64,000 bases of DNA from contig NC_133122.1 of NCBI RefSeq assembly GCF_033568475.1, positions 180,563,449 to 180,627,448 of the forward strand, written 5' to 3'. The DNA is from Henckelia pumila. Lineage: Eukaryota; Streptophyta; Magnoliopsida; Lamiales; Gesneriaceae. Shown here one piece after another: positions 23,907 through 33,232 of this stretch (its first letter is position 1; each line of letters begins with the position of its first letter). The notes beneath the pieces are model-generated. The model had not been told where the DNA came from. It was given only the letters and a program-made list of their open reading frames with translations, and made no database searches. Made by a program: the position numbers and the translations under genes.

Positions 23907-24113
23907 ATGTCATCATCCTTTATAAGAAATGGAAGATTAATAATAAAAAACAGGTTTGAAATAGAAGATGATCATGAATATGATACATTTCATGAATATC
24001 GTTTGAATACTTCTGATTTAACCATATTTGAATCAATTTATCAACTAAAATTTGTAATAATAACCTATGAATGGAACCAAATTAATCGGAAAACATTTAT
24101 CTGTTATAAATGA
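23907..24113 (+). CDS. Small leader ORF of unknown function
   Basis: 68 codons, ATG to TAA, in the viral leader upstream of the primer site. No domain was recognised. Its C-terminus (KTFICYK) resembles the end of the ORF at 24398-24619 (EITICYE), so the two may be related. Part of it is repeated in the 173 bp duplication. It may be a remnant rather than a gene. Confidence 0.4.
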   Translation: MSSSFIRNGRLIIKNRFEIEDDHEYDTFHEYRLNTSDLTIFESIYQLKFVIITYEWNQINRKTFICYK

Positions 24114-24309
24114 ATCAGATTTGTAAAACATGAATGCAAGATGATCATGAATATGATACATTTCATGAATATCGTTTGAATACTTCTGATTTAACCATAT
24201 TTGAATCAATTTATCAACTAAAATTTGTAATAATAACCTATGAATGGAACCAAATTAATCGAAAAACATTTATCTGTTATAAATGAATCAGATCTGTAAA
24301 ACATGAATG
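23966..24309 (+). repeat. 173 bp-period tandem duplication in the viral leader
   Basis: 23966-24136 and 24139-24309 are almost identical (for example AATCGGA against AATCGAA and AGATTT against AGATCT). The second copy lacks the start codon of the leader ORF. Confidence 0.92.
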
Positions 24310-24364
24310 AGAAATTCATAAGAATTCCGCAACCAAATGAGAAATTCATAAGAATTCCGCAACC
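24306..24364 (+). repeat. 30 bp tandem duplication abutting the viral primer site
   Basis: AATGAGAAATTCATAAGAAT followed by TCCGCAACC occurs at 24306-24334 and 24336-24364. The second copy ends at the first base of the primer binding site. Confidence 0.92.
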
Positions 24365-24375
24365 TGGTATCAGAG
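24365..24375 (+). other. Viral primer binding site
   Basis: TGGTATCAGAG, complementary to initiator tRNA-Met, is the minus-strand DNA start point of caulimovirids. It lies just before the ORF at 24398, as in caulimoviruses. Confidence 0.85.
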
Positions 24376-24397
24376 AGGTTAAATAAAGCAGATTATA

Positions 24398-24619
24398 ATG
24401 CCTGGATTAACTTTAGATATTGAGATTAAAAATTTATTTGATAAAATAATCTTACTAAAAGATTCACGTCTAATAAATCAATATTGGCTTAGAATAAAAG
24501 ATCTACAAACCCTATACTTCAAAAATCATAAAAAGGAACATTTTTCAAGCACCTGGAAAATGATAATACAAATTTCTGAAAATGAAGAAATTGAAGAAAT
24601 AACAATCTGTTATGAATAA
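24398..24619 (+). CDS. Small viral ORF downstream of the primer site (ORF VII position)
   Basis: 73 codons, ATG to TAA, starting 22 bp after the primer site. No known domain; Leu/Ile/Lys-rich with an acidic end. Position and size match the small non-essential ORF VII of caulimoviruses, but sequence identity cannot be judged by eye. Confidence 0.5.
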   Translation: MPGLTLDIEIKNLFDKIILLKDSRLINQYWLRIKDLQTLYFKNHKKEHFSSTWKMIIQISENEEIEEITICYE

Positions 24620-24687
24620 GAATAAACTTTGTTATCGAAACCCGATCAACAAAAACAAAATAATAAAAATAACAATTTTTACTAAAT

Positions 24688-24905
24688 GAAAAATATATGA
24701 AAATACAAAAGCAAATATCTTTAATTTATATTCTCAACATATAAATTTTGATATAGAAAATTGTGAAAACAATTTGAAACATCTCAAGAATTTTCAATTT
24801 TTAATTGATAATTTCGAAGATTTTCAGAATCTATTAGAACAAATAGATTCAACAAAAAGACTTCTAACAGCTTTAAAAAAATTAAGAAGTTCTATCAACT
24901 GTTAA
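24688..24905 (+). pseudogene. Small viral frame without ATG, ending just before the movement protein
   Basis: After a TGA at 24685-24687 the frame stays open for 72 codons to a TAA at 24903-24905, which directly abuts the movement protein ATG at 24906. It encodes an Asn/Leu-rich segment (NFEDFQNLLEQID) likely to be helical. The start-codon region appears lost. It may be an accessory ORF between ORF VII and the movement protein. Confidence 0.45.
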
Positions 24906-25805
24906 ATGACAGAAGTAACAATTCCAAATCAAAACAACCACATTAATGAATCTGAAGAAAACCAAGAGTATAATTTGAATATTATATTTAATCAAAGTAA
25001 GTTTGCTGAAATACAGAAAACAGGATTTTCTAATTCAAAAACTAATCTAATAGATCAACTAGGAATATTAAACAAGATTTCAAATTTTATTAATCCCAGA
25101 AAAAATTTAATTTATTATTCGATTCGTACAAAAGAACGATCATGTAAAATAAATAACGAATTAAGGTCTAATACTCTGAAATTGTTAACAACTCAAGATA
25201 TTGATACCATCATGGCAAAAGCCAGTGAAAAAGAACGATCTGAACTAAAATATGTTCATATCGGAGGAATTGAAATAATAGTATCAGCTCACTACCGAGA
25301 AGGAATAGATACACCAATTGAAATCACAGTTCGTGACAAAAGGATACGTAATTTCGAGGATTCTATCATTGGAAAAATTGAAGGAAACTTATGTTACAAA
25401 AAGATGAAATTTTGTATTTATCCACAATACAATATATCTTTTTTTGATAAAAACATAAATGACGTCTTAACATTAGATTATTACTTTTATAGAAATAATC
25501 TTATGTTAACAGGAAACCATCCGATCAATATAAACTATGTTGTCGGTTTAGCAATAAGTAATAATTCTCAAACAGGAATAATTTCAACAAAACCAACTAT
25601 TTTTGTTGAAAGAATATTTGAAAATATTACAAGAATTGAACACCCTCGAAAAACATTTATTGAAGAAATAAATCCCTATAAAAGATGGAGTTCAGATGAC
25701 CTCCAAATCACAAAACAGTCTGTACCAAGAAGATCATTATCATTTGCTAGAAATGATGAAGATATTCTTGAAAAGATTGAAACCATGAATCAAAATATTC
25801 TTTAA
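24906..25805 (+). CDS. Viral movement protein (30K superfamily)
   Basis: 299 codons without a break, the best preserved gene of the viral copy. Its place before the coiled-coil and coat proteins and its size fit caulimovirid movement proteins, which form tubules through plasmodesmata. The central part has the beta-rich 30K core with SFFDKNINDVLTLDYY and GNHPININYVVGLA blocks, the latter characteristic of caulimovirid versions. The N-terminal 30 residues are Asn/Glu-rich and the C-terminal 60 are basic. Being intact does not imply expression, since its promoter is about 1.4 kb upstream and the rest of the genome is broken. Confidence 0.8.
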   Translation: MTEVTIPNQNNHINESEENQEYNLNIIFNQSKFAEIQKTGFSNSKTNLIDQLGILNKISNFINPRKNLIYYSIRTKERSCKINNELRSNTLKLLTTQDIDTIMAKASEKERSELKYVHIGGIEIIVSAHYREGIDTPIEITVRDKRIRNFEDSIIGKIEGNLCYKKMKFCIYPQYNISFFDKNINDVLTLDYYFYRNNLMLTGNHPININYVVGLAISNNSQTGIISTKPTIFVERIFENITRIEHPRKTFIEEINPYKRWSSDDLQITKQSVPRRSLSFARNDEDILEKIETMNQNIL

Positions 25806-25843
25806 ATTAAACAAGCTATTGTTAATGAGTCAACCTCATCGCA

Positions 25844-26083
25844 ATGACGTCCTTAATAAAGTTAGAAAAAGATCTAGGAGATTTAGAAAATAATATTAAT
25901 AAGATCAATCTATCAATACAAGAATTAGAGAAAAATTTCAAAGAATATATTGATTTAGCAACGACTAGATTAATAATTGAACAAGAAAGACATAGTAATG
26001 AAATATTAAACTATCTTAAAGAAGTTCTTCCAATAGATAAAGGAAAAAAGGAAAATGAAAGAAGAACCACCATTCAAAATTGA
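25844..26083 (+). CDS. Viral coiled-coil protein (virion-associated-protein-like)
   Basis: 79 codons, overlapping the coat protein frame by 4 bp (ATGA-type junction at 26080-26083). Heptad-like Leu/Ile spacing over about residues 5-40 indicates a coiled coil, and the C-terminus is basic. In caulimoviruses the gene just before the coat protein encodes a coiled-coil virion-associated protein that links virions to the movement protein and aphid factor. The product here is shorter than the caulimovirus one, and no separate aphid-transmission gene was seen. Confidence 0.55.
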   Translation: MTSLIKLEKDLGDLENNINKINLSIQELEKNFKEYIDLATTRLIIEQERHSNEILNYLKEVLPIDKGKKENERRTTIQN

Positions 26084-27366
26084 ATCATGGTATAGAAATC
26101 CTCTTAGTTATGGCAAACATAAGTATGGAGATGTTTAGTGAAATAGACCAAACTAATTTTGAACAAATAGGAGTAAATACAGAAGAATTATATCATTCAC
26201 ATCAGGAATCAGAACAGTATAGAGATATGGATATTTCAGAATCAGAATCTGAAGATGATTCTAGACCACGATTAAATCTACGAACAAATGTAGAAGGTAG
26301 TGGTGGAAGAGATGATGAAGAATTTAAATATAACAGAGACCAATACTCTGGATCTTATAAAGATGTTAGAGATATTCTTAGAGAATCAAAAACATCAGGA
26401 TTTGTGAAACATAATATCTTAGATTTAGGTTGTTCAACAGCTAAAGAAAGAAAATCAAAGATAGATCATTGGGCAAATGAACTATCAGTACAAATTCAAT
26501 TAACATCATTATTAGACAAAAGTGAGAATATTCAAGTTTTAACTCATGAGATGATAAAAATGACACTGGTAGGAGCAGTAAGAACTTGGGCTGAAAACCT
26601 AGTAATTACTAATCTACCACAAGGAATGACAGGACATCGATATTTCGAACTATTTGTTGATGCCTTGTACCAAGAATTTTTAGGAGTTTCTAATAACGAC
26701 GCTAATTTAGTAGCCAAAAATATAGAACAAAATAGAGCAATCTTTATTCTGGATAATATAAAATTATGTAATTTATGTTATCTAGAAGAATTTATATGTG
26801 ACTATGAAACAAACTGTTATCAGTTAATAGATGCTGATAAAGAAAAACATTATAAATTAAGTATTTTTAATAAAATACCTAATATACCAATAAATAGTAA
26901 AGATGAATTCTTAACTAGCGCTTATGCCAAAACACTAGGAGGAGCTATTAAATTTATTAAAGATGTTATAACAAAAAAATGTCATGAAGTAACATTAAAT
27001 AAAAGAATATCCAGATCTTACAAACAAAACAATAAAATTTGTTGTGACAAAATGGAATTCACAGTAAAAGAATACGGTTGCAAAACAAACATGTCACACA
27101 GACATTTAAAACCATAGAAACAAAATAAATTTAATAAACCTTATAAATCTTTTAATAGGAAATTTATTCCCTATAAGAAAAAGAAATTTAGAAGGAATTT
27201 CTTCAAAAAACTTTATAAAAGAAAATTTTATAAAAAATTTGACGATAAAAAACCACATTGCCCAAAAGATAAAGAAAAGAACTGCACATGTTGGTTGTGC
27301 AATGAAGAAGGTCATTATGCAAATGAATGTTCAAAACGAAATAAAAAAAAAAAGTTAAATTTTTAG
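26080..27366 (+). pseudogene. Viral coat protein with zinc knuckle, interrupted by one stop
   Basis: The frame is open for 345 codons to TAG at 27115-27117, then continues in frame for 83 codons through a very Lys/Arg-rich stretch to a CTCWLCNEEGHYANEC zinc knuckle, the spacing specific to caulimovirid coat proteins. The N-terminus is acidic and Ser-rich (SESESEDD), also typical. The real start may be the ATG at 26110. The stop separates the capsid core from the RNA-binding tail. It fits a CAG to TAG change. Confidence 0.85.
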
Positions 27367-27500
27367 AAGAATTATACACTTTTGGATTTTATCCAATAGA
27401 AACAATTGAATGTTAATCAGAAGATGAAAATATTTATTATCTTGATGAATCAAGTGAGTCAAATCTGATTCCACATTTGATAATTCAGAAAATAATAATG
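27355..27500 (+). pseudogene. Frameshifted C-terminal tail of the viral coat protein and right virus edge
   Basis: After an A-run near 27344-27354 the likely continuation shifts frame and reads an acidic tail (EDENIYYLDESSES) interrupted by TAA near 27416. It ends near 27500 where the right TIR begins. In a circular genome the protease at 19870 would follow. Confidence 0.5.
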
Positions 27501-27511
27501 ATTAAATTAAG

Positions 27512-27625
27512 AACAAGGGCATTTTTGGAACAATTTAAACAATAGAGAGTTGAAACAAAGTTTAAACAACTAGGGAGTAAACACAAAGTTAAATTTGGCT
27601 TTGGGGGGTGATTTGTAAGTTGCCA
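27512..27625 (-). repeat. Right terminal inverted repeat of the virus-containing element
   Basis: Reads outward on the minus strand from 27625 and mirrors the left TIR, with the ACTCCCTA block at the same distance from the end. Confidence 0.6.
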
Positions 27626-29224
27626 TTTTTACAACTTAGTTTTATATATGGAATCAAGTCTACTTAATTTAATAATAACTATAAACCATAATTTCTCTTT
27701 TGACAGTCAGTTTTGAGTGATACTAATTTCCCCACTAAATGATATTATTAATTTTATTTTATTTATATTAATAAAACATCATAACGTGCGAAAAGCTGCC
27801 AAAAGACTTGGATCATAATTGTCGACCTCGACCATTAAAAAGTAAAATGATTTATAAATTAGATCATAAAATGCGAATAGACGATTTTGAACTACTTAAC
27901 TTTACTAATCTCAGTTTTATAGAGGATTTCCCTTACATATCAATAAAAGTTAAAAACATAAATAAATAAAAAAAAAAGATATTTTGACATTTGGTAGCAT
28001 GCATTCTCCTTGTATTAATTAAACAATTTCCAAGTCAAGAAAATGACGATTGACATCAAGTTAGTAAATCAAGACTATTAAAAAATAGAATTATATAGTA
28101 TTTTAAATCAAATAGTATATTAAATATTTTTTTGACTGATGCGTATGTAATATGTTATTGACGAGATTACCCTTAATTTTTTGGTATAAATTATGTATTA
28201 TGTAATTTTTAATCTTGGAAAGGCTATATAAAATATACTTCTATAATTAATTTTTTTTAAAAAAAAATACCTGGAAATACAAGGTGCATATTAAGTTGCA
28301 TAATTGTGTATTAAATTTATGGCAAACACACAACTAAGTCTTAACTATTATTCATCTTAAATTAGTTCAATAATTTTAGTCAAAAATCACTTTTTGGAGG
28401 CGTTTACCGCTGCCATATGTTCCTTTATTTATTTATTTTTTTCAACAAAGTTTAATCATTATACTGGCACTTCTCGAATTGTTACCCATTTTTTCTCCAT
28501 GTTTAATTACATATAATAAATGCTATTTCTAATATTCACCATTTCACCTCAACTTATTTAAGAGTACTACTTGGATCAAAAAATGGTGCGCAATATTTAT
28601 GACAACCATTTAATACTGGTAAATTTCTCCAGAAAAATACAATGATTGACATAAAGCACAACATGATGTTAAATGTTAATGCCCTTCCATCACGAAAAAT
28701 TTCTTACCCTCAAGAGTTGAGATTAAACACTTATGAGTCAAGTCGATTCATATATAAAATGAAAAGTATATTTTTTATGTAAAATTTTTGAATCAAATAG
28801 GAGATCTTTTTACAAAAATTTTTGTGTTTCGGAAATTTTCACACCTCACGAGTCTTTTCAATTTCACACCACATAAAAAAATCACACCACCTCTAGTAGC
28901 TATGCTTCAAATTTGTTAGATAATTTTTTCACTCGCATCACACGTGTGATTTGACTGCAAGTATATAATAAAATGTAATTCCACTCACCCCATCATTTTT
29001 TTTTGGGATTTTTCTGAAAATATAAATTTTTTTTAGAATTGGGAAATTAATTCAAAATAATATCAAGCCCAGATACATGTACATAGTGGGTAAGAGCGGC
29101 TCTGAAATCCGGAACAATAATTACATTAAACAATCAAAATCAGACAACTAAAAAAAAGGGGTAAAGGGTCTTAATTGAATTGAAAGCAATATCTCACATG
29201 CTGTGCGACATTTGCCAACCAAGG
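27626..29224. other. AT-rich intergenic sequence
   Basis: About 1.6 kb with homopolymer runs and no ORF, RNA gene or element ends that could be supported. Its last few hundred bases should hold the distal cyclin promoter. Confidence 0.6.
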
Positions 29225-29247
29225 TAACCGTTACACTAGCCGTTGGA
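29225..29247 (-). promoter_or_regulatory. Two MSA (mitosis-specific activator) elements of the cyclin promoter
   Basis: Minus-strand TCCAACGGCTA (29237-29247) fits the MSA consensus YCYAACGGYYA exactly, and TGTAACGGTTA (29225-29235) fits it with one mismatch. They lie about 190-210 bp upstream of the cyclin ATG. MSA elements bind three-repeat MYB (MYB3R) factors and drive G2/M transcription of plant B-type cyclins. Confidence 0.75.
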
Positions 29248-29436
29248 TTTGAAAAATAACATAAACAATGCACCGTTTCTTTCCACTGGGCAAATACCCC
29301 CCTTCACACTTCTCTGCTCTGCTCATCTCCGCCATTGTTGAGCGCACACCACCGCTCCTCTCTTATCTTTTCTTCAGCAGGATCTGGAGCTGTTTCATTA
29401 CATCTTAATCGGGCTTGTGTTCGTTTCCTCGGATAA

Positions 29437-31762
29437 ATGGGAAAAATGGTTATATCTGATGAGAACAAGCCTGTTCAGGTTGAGCACACAAGTCTACATG
29501 GTAAGTTTGTGGAATAAAACGTGGCTAAATCTCAGCTGGGATGTGGTTTCTTGGACTCCAGATTATCTTTTAATGTTGGATGTATTTTCATTTTTTCTTT
29601 TTGGAAAAAACAAAAGGTGGGGCAGAAATGGGCAGGAGGAAGTTTGGAGTTGAAATCCCACCCAACAGAAGAGCTCTTGGTGTGCTGAATCAGAATTTAG
29701 GGGGAGCTAATCCAAACCATTGTGTGATTAACAAGCGAGGATTGCCTGAGTAAAGATTCTAGCTCAAGATTTTGTCCCTTTTTATATATATACTTTTTGT
29801 TTGCATTCTTGAAGTGTTTTTGGCCGATGAAGTGATTATTTGGCCATATTCTTGAATTCAGAGCAAATGGGATTTGTGATAAGAATGCTCAAGTTCCTTC
29901 CCATAGGCCAATAACAAGGTCAGATTTCTTGCCCTTCATTTCAAATTATCTCCCCCTTTCAGAATAAAGTTTCTTCTCTCACTAGGAATTATTTTTCCAA
30001 AATTCCTAAAGCACTATCCTCAACATTTTGCTGATGTAAAATCCGTGGTTTGTAAAGGAAATATGCTTCACAAATGACAATCTCGCAGCAGCATTGCCCA
30101 GAGGTAAAAACAAAATATGGTTTAAGCTTGTGTAGACTTTCTTGGTAGTCATGAATTTCTGCAGCCCGTCTCCCAAAATTGTAGGATTCGAAGGTTTGAT
30201 ATATTCTTACATTAAACAGGAATCCAAGAAGCCAAAGACATCAGCAAATGATTTAGTTGTATGGGAGGATATCTCCCTAACAGATTCAGAGGATCAATTA
30301 GGATCTGCTAAAGACCAGCCTGTGCCCATGTCTTTGGAACAGTCTGGATTCGAAATGACCGAAAACAATCAAACTGTATGTGTAACTTTACCACTTTTTC
30401 CTTTTTCTTGAAAAATATTGGTCAAGTTTAAGACTTTTAGATCTAACCCCTCTCAGAAGGAGGTCGTAATGGAGGACATATTTGAAGACACTATCTTAGA
30501 CATCGACGGCTTCGATTCAAAGGATCCACTTGCAGTAGTCGAGTACGTCGAAGATTTGTATGTCTACTACAAGAAAATGGAGGTAAGAAACACCAACTAC
30601 GTACACTAGTAAAATATAAATCAAATTGCAATGGAAAGGCCTTGATTGGTTTAAAATGGTTTGTTTGATTCAGAGTTCTTGCTGTGTTTTGCCCGGATAC
30701 ATGGTGGAGCAATTCGACATTAACGAAAAAATGAGGTCCATTCTCGTAGACTGGCTTATAGAGGTGAGCCAGCACCACATGTTGTCACTGTCTTTTAATA
30801 GGTGTATAATCTTAAACTTATCCCAGCCTTGTTTGTTCTTGGTTATGACACAACAGGTACACCACAAATTCGAACTCAGAGACGAGACATTGTTTCTCAC
30901 AGTAAATTTGATCGATAGATTCTTAGAAAAGCAATCGGTGGTGAGGAAAAAGCTTCAGCTTGTTGGTCTGGTAGCACTGCTTTTAGCATGCAAATATGAG
31001 GAAGTTTCAGTGCCTGTTGTGGATGATTTGATCTTTATTTCGGACAAAGCTTACACGAGGAACGAAATTCTTGAAATGGTAGCTGTTCTCACATTGATAT
31101 TAATCCATTGTTCGCAGTTCTTGGGGATATCTAATCCAATCCAACGTTTCGTTTTCGACATTCTGCAGGAAAAATTGATGCTGAACACCTTGCAGTTCAA
31201 CATGTCTGTCCCAACTGCTTATGTTTTTATGAAAAGATGCCTTAAGGCAGCCCAATCGGACAGAAAGGTAAGAATCCAAGTTAGTCAAACGTGGGATTCA
31301 CCGAAAGGAAACTAATGTTTTTTTTCTCCTGTACTCCTTGTATAATTAACACAGCTGGAGACACTCTCCTTCTTCTTGATTGAGCTGTGTCTGGTGGAAT
31401 ATGAAATGCTCAAGTATCCACCATCTGTCATGGCTGCTGCAGCAACATACACAGCTCAAGCTTCGCTTCACGGCGTCGGACAATGGAACAAGACATGCCA
31501 ACATCACACCGGCTACTCAGAAGATCAACTAATGTAAAGAGCCGTTTAATTACAAGCAGCATATCGAATGCATTATATTTCAACTCCTATTAATTAATTA
31601 TGTATGTGCTATAGGGAATGCTCGAGAATGATGGCGGGGTTTCATCAGGTGGCGGCGACCGGAAAACTGACCGGTGTGCACCGGAAGTACAACACGTCGA
31701 AGTTTGGCTATGCAGCAAGACGGGGGCCAGCGCATTTTCTTGTGCAAACTCCAAGCCCATGA
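29437..31762 (+). CDS. B2-type mitotic cyclin, 11 exons, 439 aa
   Basis: Exons by GT-AG sites and frame: 29437-29500, 29617-29749, 29862-29918, 30058-30103, 30220-30375, 30457-30582, 30674-30763, 30857-31078, 31169-31267, 31355-31533, 31615-31762. They join into one open frame of 439 aa, the usual cyclin B length. A destruction-box-like RRALGVLNQ lies at residues 39-47. The cyclin N-box (about 178-303) has [12 protein letters not shown] and CKYEEVSVP, and the C-terminal cyclin fold runs about 304-425, ending in [18 protein letters not shown]. The sequence style is that of plant CYCB2. It activates CDKs at the G2/M transition in the nucleus and is degraded by the APC/C. The gene looks intact. 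Confidence 0.93.
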
Positions 31763-32089
31763 TAGGGAATTGAGAAGCATGTACAGTTGGCTGCTTAACT
31801 AACTTTATATGACTTCTGTGTAATTGTGAGAAGATATGGGTTACAAAATAAGTTGTAGATTCGACAACTTAAAGTTTTTACGAACCAATTTGATTAATTG
31901 CTGATTAAATTGTACACTTTTCAATCTTTGATCATCGTCTAATCTAATAAGACACAGCTGTTTCTTGTCCATTTCATTTACTTCTGCATGACATATATAT
32001 CATATTCAAAATATTAAACTAGTAGGGATTGGATTCTCAATAAATGGATTTTGGTGATGACGTATTTGGAAAGAAATGCTTATAATATA
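31763..32089. other. Cyclin 3' flank
   Basis: Likely holds the cyclin 3' UTR. No canonical AATAAA was noted close to the stop, and nothing else was recognised. Confidence 0.5.
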
Positions 32090-32660
32090 ATATTAAGATT
32101 TTAAGGTTTAAGCAACTTTACTTACTGGATTTTGGGCATGGTTGGTTTTGGACCCAAAAAAAAACCCTACTTGTCTCGAGATTTTAGGATTTAGATAAGG
32201 ATTTAGGGTTTTTGCATTAAGATTTTAGGGTTTAAGGTTCGGGGAAGTGTAATTTTTGAATTTTCGACGATGTCGAATTTGGATTTTAAAAAAATGTTAC
32301 TACGTACTACTGAGATTTTAGGCACAAGGTTTAGGCAATTCAAAATTAGTAGATATTGGATAAAAATTAGCCCTACTTGTATTGAGATTTTTGGATTTAG
32401 GGTTTAAACAAGTGAAATTAACAGATTTTGAGCAATTTCAGTTTTGGACAAAATAATAGTCTACTATGATTGAAATTTTAGGTCTCAGGGTTTAGACAAG
32501 TACAATTAGCTGATTTTGGGCGATATTGGAAACGAAAAAAAATGCTTTTATGATTGAGAATGGTAGTGCAAGTGTTTAAGCAAATTAAATTACCCAACTT
32601 TTAGATATTGTCGATTTTGGATAAAAATAAAATAAGCTACATGTACTGAGATCATCTCAA
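32090..32660. repeat. Degenerate ~85 bp tandem repeat array
   Basis: Six or seven diverged units each begin GATTTTAGG(GTTTA)-like, pass through a CAAATTAA..GATTTTGGGC middle and end with GGACAAAAAT..CTACTTGTATTGA. Units range from about 70 to 130 bp. Scattered TTTAGGGTTT words look telomere-like but belong to the longer unit. Confidence 0.7.
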
Positions 32661-33232
32661 TGGAGTAAATAAAGTGTCTGTGTGTGTGTTTTTTTTTAAA
32701 GTCTCATTTTCACATTTATTAGCAACAACCAACTCCAACACGGCCACACTCGTGCTATTTTGAATTTCAAACAATAATAATAATATATATATAAAAAATA
32801 GTTTATTGCATCAAACTTTTCGATCAAAATTGAAAATACATATTTCTATCATGTGAAATTAGCCCTTAATATTTTTTAATAGTTGCATGTTTAACCCTTA
32901 ATCATAGCGAGTTATTGAATATGTGTTGTTACGTCGCCTAAACAATCATTTTTTTGGACAATATTAGATCTATAATACAATATTAGGTCTATAATACGAA
33001 AATGTCATTTTATTATAGTATTTTTCATATTTACTCAAATACATCAAGCGTATTTGTGAATAAAAATTATGTATTTTGATGTGAGTGATGTATTTGAGTA
33101 GATAAGAAAATTATAATACTAATAAAATTTCATTTTTGAATCATAATCCTAATACTATAAAAAAAATGGTTATTTTAGAGCAAATTAACGTGTGTTTAAC
33201 AAACTCGTCTTGACAAAGATTAAACATACAAC
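32661..33232. other. AT-rich intergenic sequence
   Basis: Contains a short TG run near 32680 and the left TSD CATACAAC of the hAT element at 33225-33232. No gene seen. Confidence 0.6.

Larger units (their letters stand above)
23533..24364 (+). other. Viral leader region
   Basis: About 830 bp between promoter and primer binding site. It contains one 68-codon ORF and two tandem duplications. Long leaders with short ORFs are usual in this family. Confidence 0.6.
19870..27500 (+). mobile_element. Endogenous caulimovirid (pararetrovirus) copy, circularly permuted and decayed
   Basis: One strand carries, in order: aspartic protease, reverse transcriptase and RNase H; a transactivator-like protein; a TATA promoter and leader; a tRNA-iMet primer site; small ORFs; a 30K-type movement protein; a coiled-coil protein; and a coat protein with the C-x-C-x2-C-x4-H-x4-C knuckle. 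No integrase and no LTRs are present. About 7.6 kb is one genome length for the family. Joined head to tail the order is MP, coiled coil, CP, RT, TAV, as in caulimo- and soymoviruses. The circle was opened between CP and protease. Many stops and frameshifts make it non-functional. Confidence 0.9.
19694..27625. mobile_element. MULE-like TIR element enclosing an endogenous pararetrovirus
   Basis: The ends are imperfect inverted repeats of about 110 bp (19694-19815 and 27512-27625). A strongly matching block (19729-19776 against the complement of 27544-27590, sharing ACTCCCTA and GTTTC-ACTC) begins exactly 35 bp from each end. The 9-mer TTTTTACAA flanks both sides (19685-19693, 27626-27634), the TSD length of Mutator-like elements. 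No transposase is present; the interior is viral. Either a MITE was the integration site of the virus or the element captured viral DNA. Confidence 0.6.

Noticed and set aside
20000..27400. Viral region as a Ty3/gypsy retrotransposon
   Set aside because: No integrase and no LTRs, and it has a 30K movement protein, a caulimovirid-type coat protein knuckle and an internal promoter.
19870..27500. A replication-competent virus copy
   Set aside because: The protease active site is lost, and the polymerase, transactivator and coat protein are interrupted by stops and frameshifts; only one genome length is present.
30626..31315. A 229-codon single-exon protein
   Set aside because: It runs through cyclin introns; the GT-AG exon chain gives the complete 439 aa cyclin instead.
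32090..32660. Interstitial telomere repeat
   Set aside because: TTTAGGG words are isolated and occur once or twice per 85 bp unit, not as tandem heptamers.
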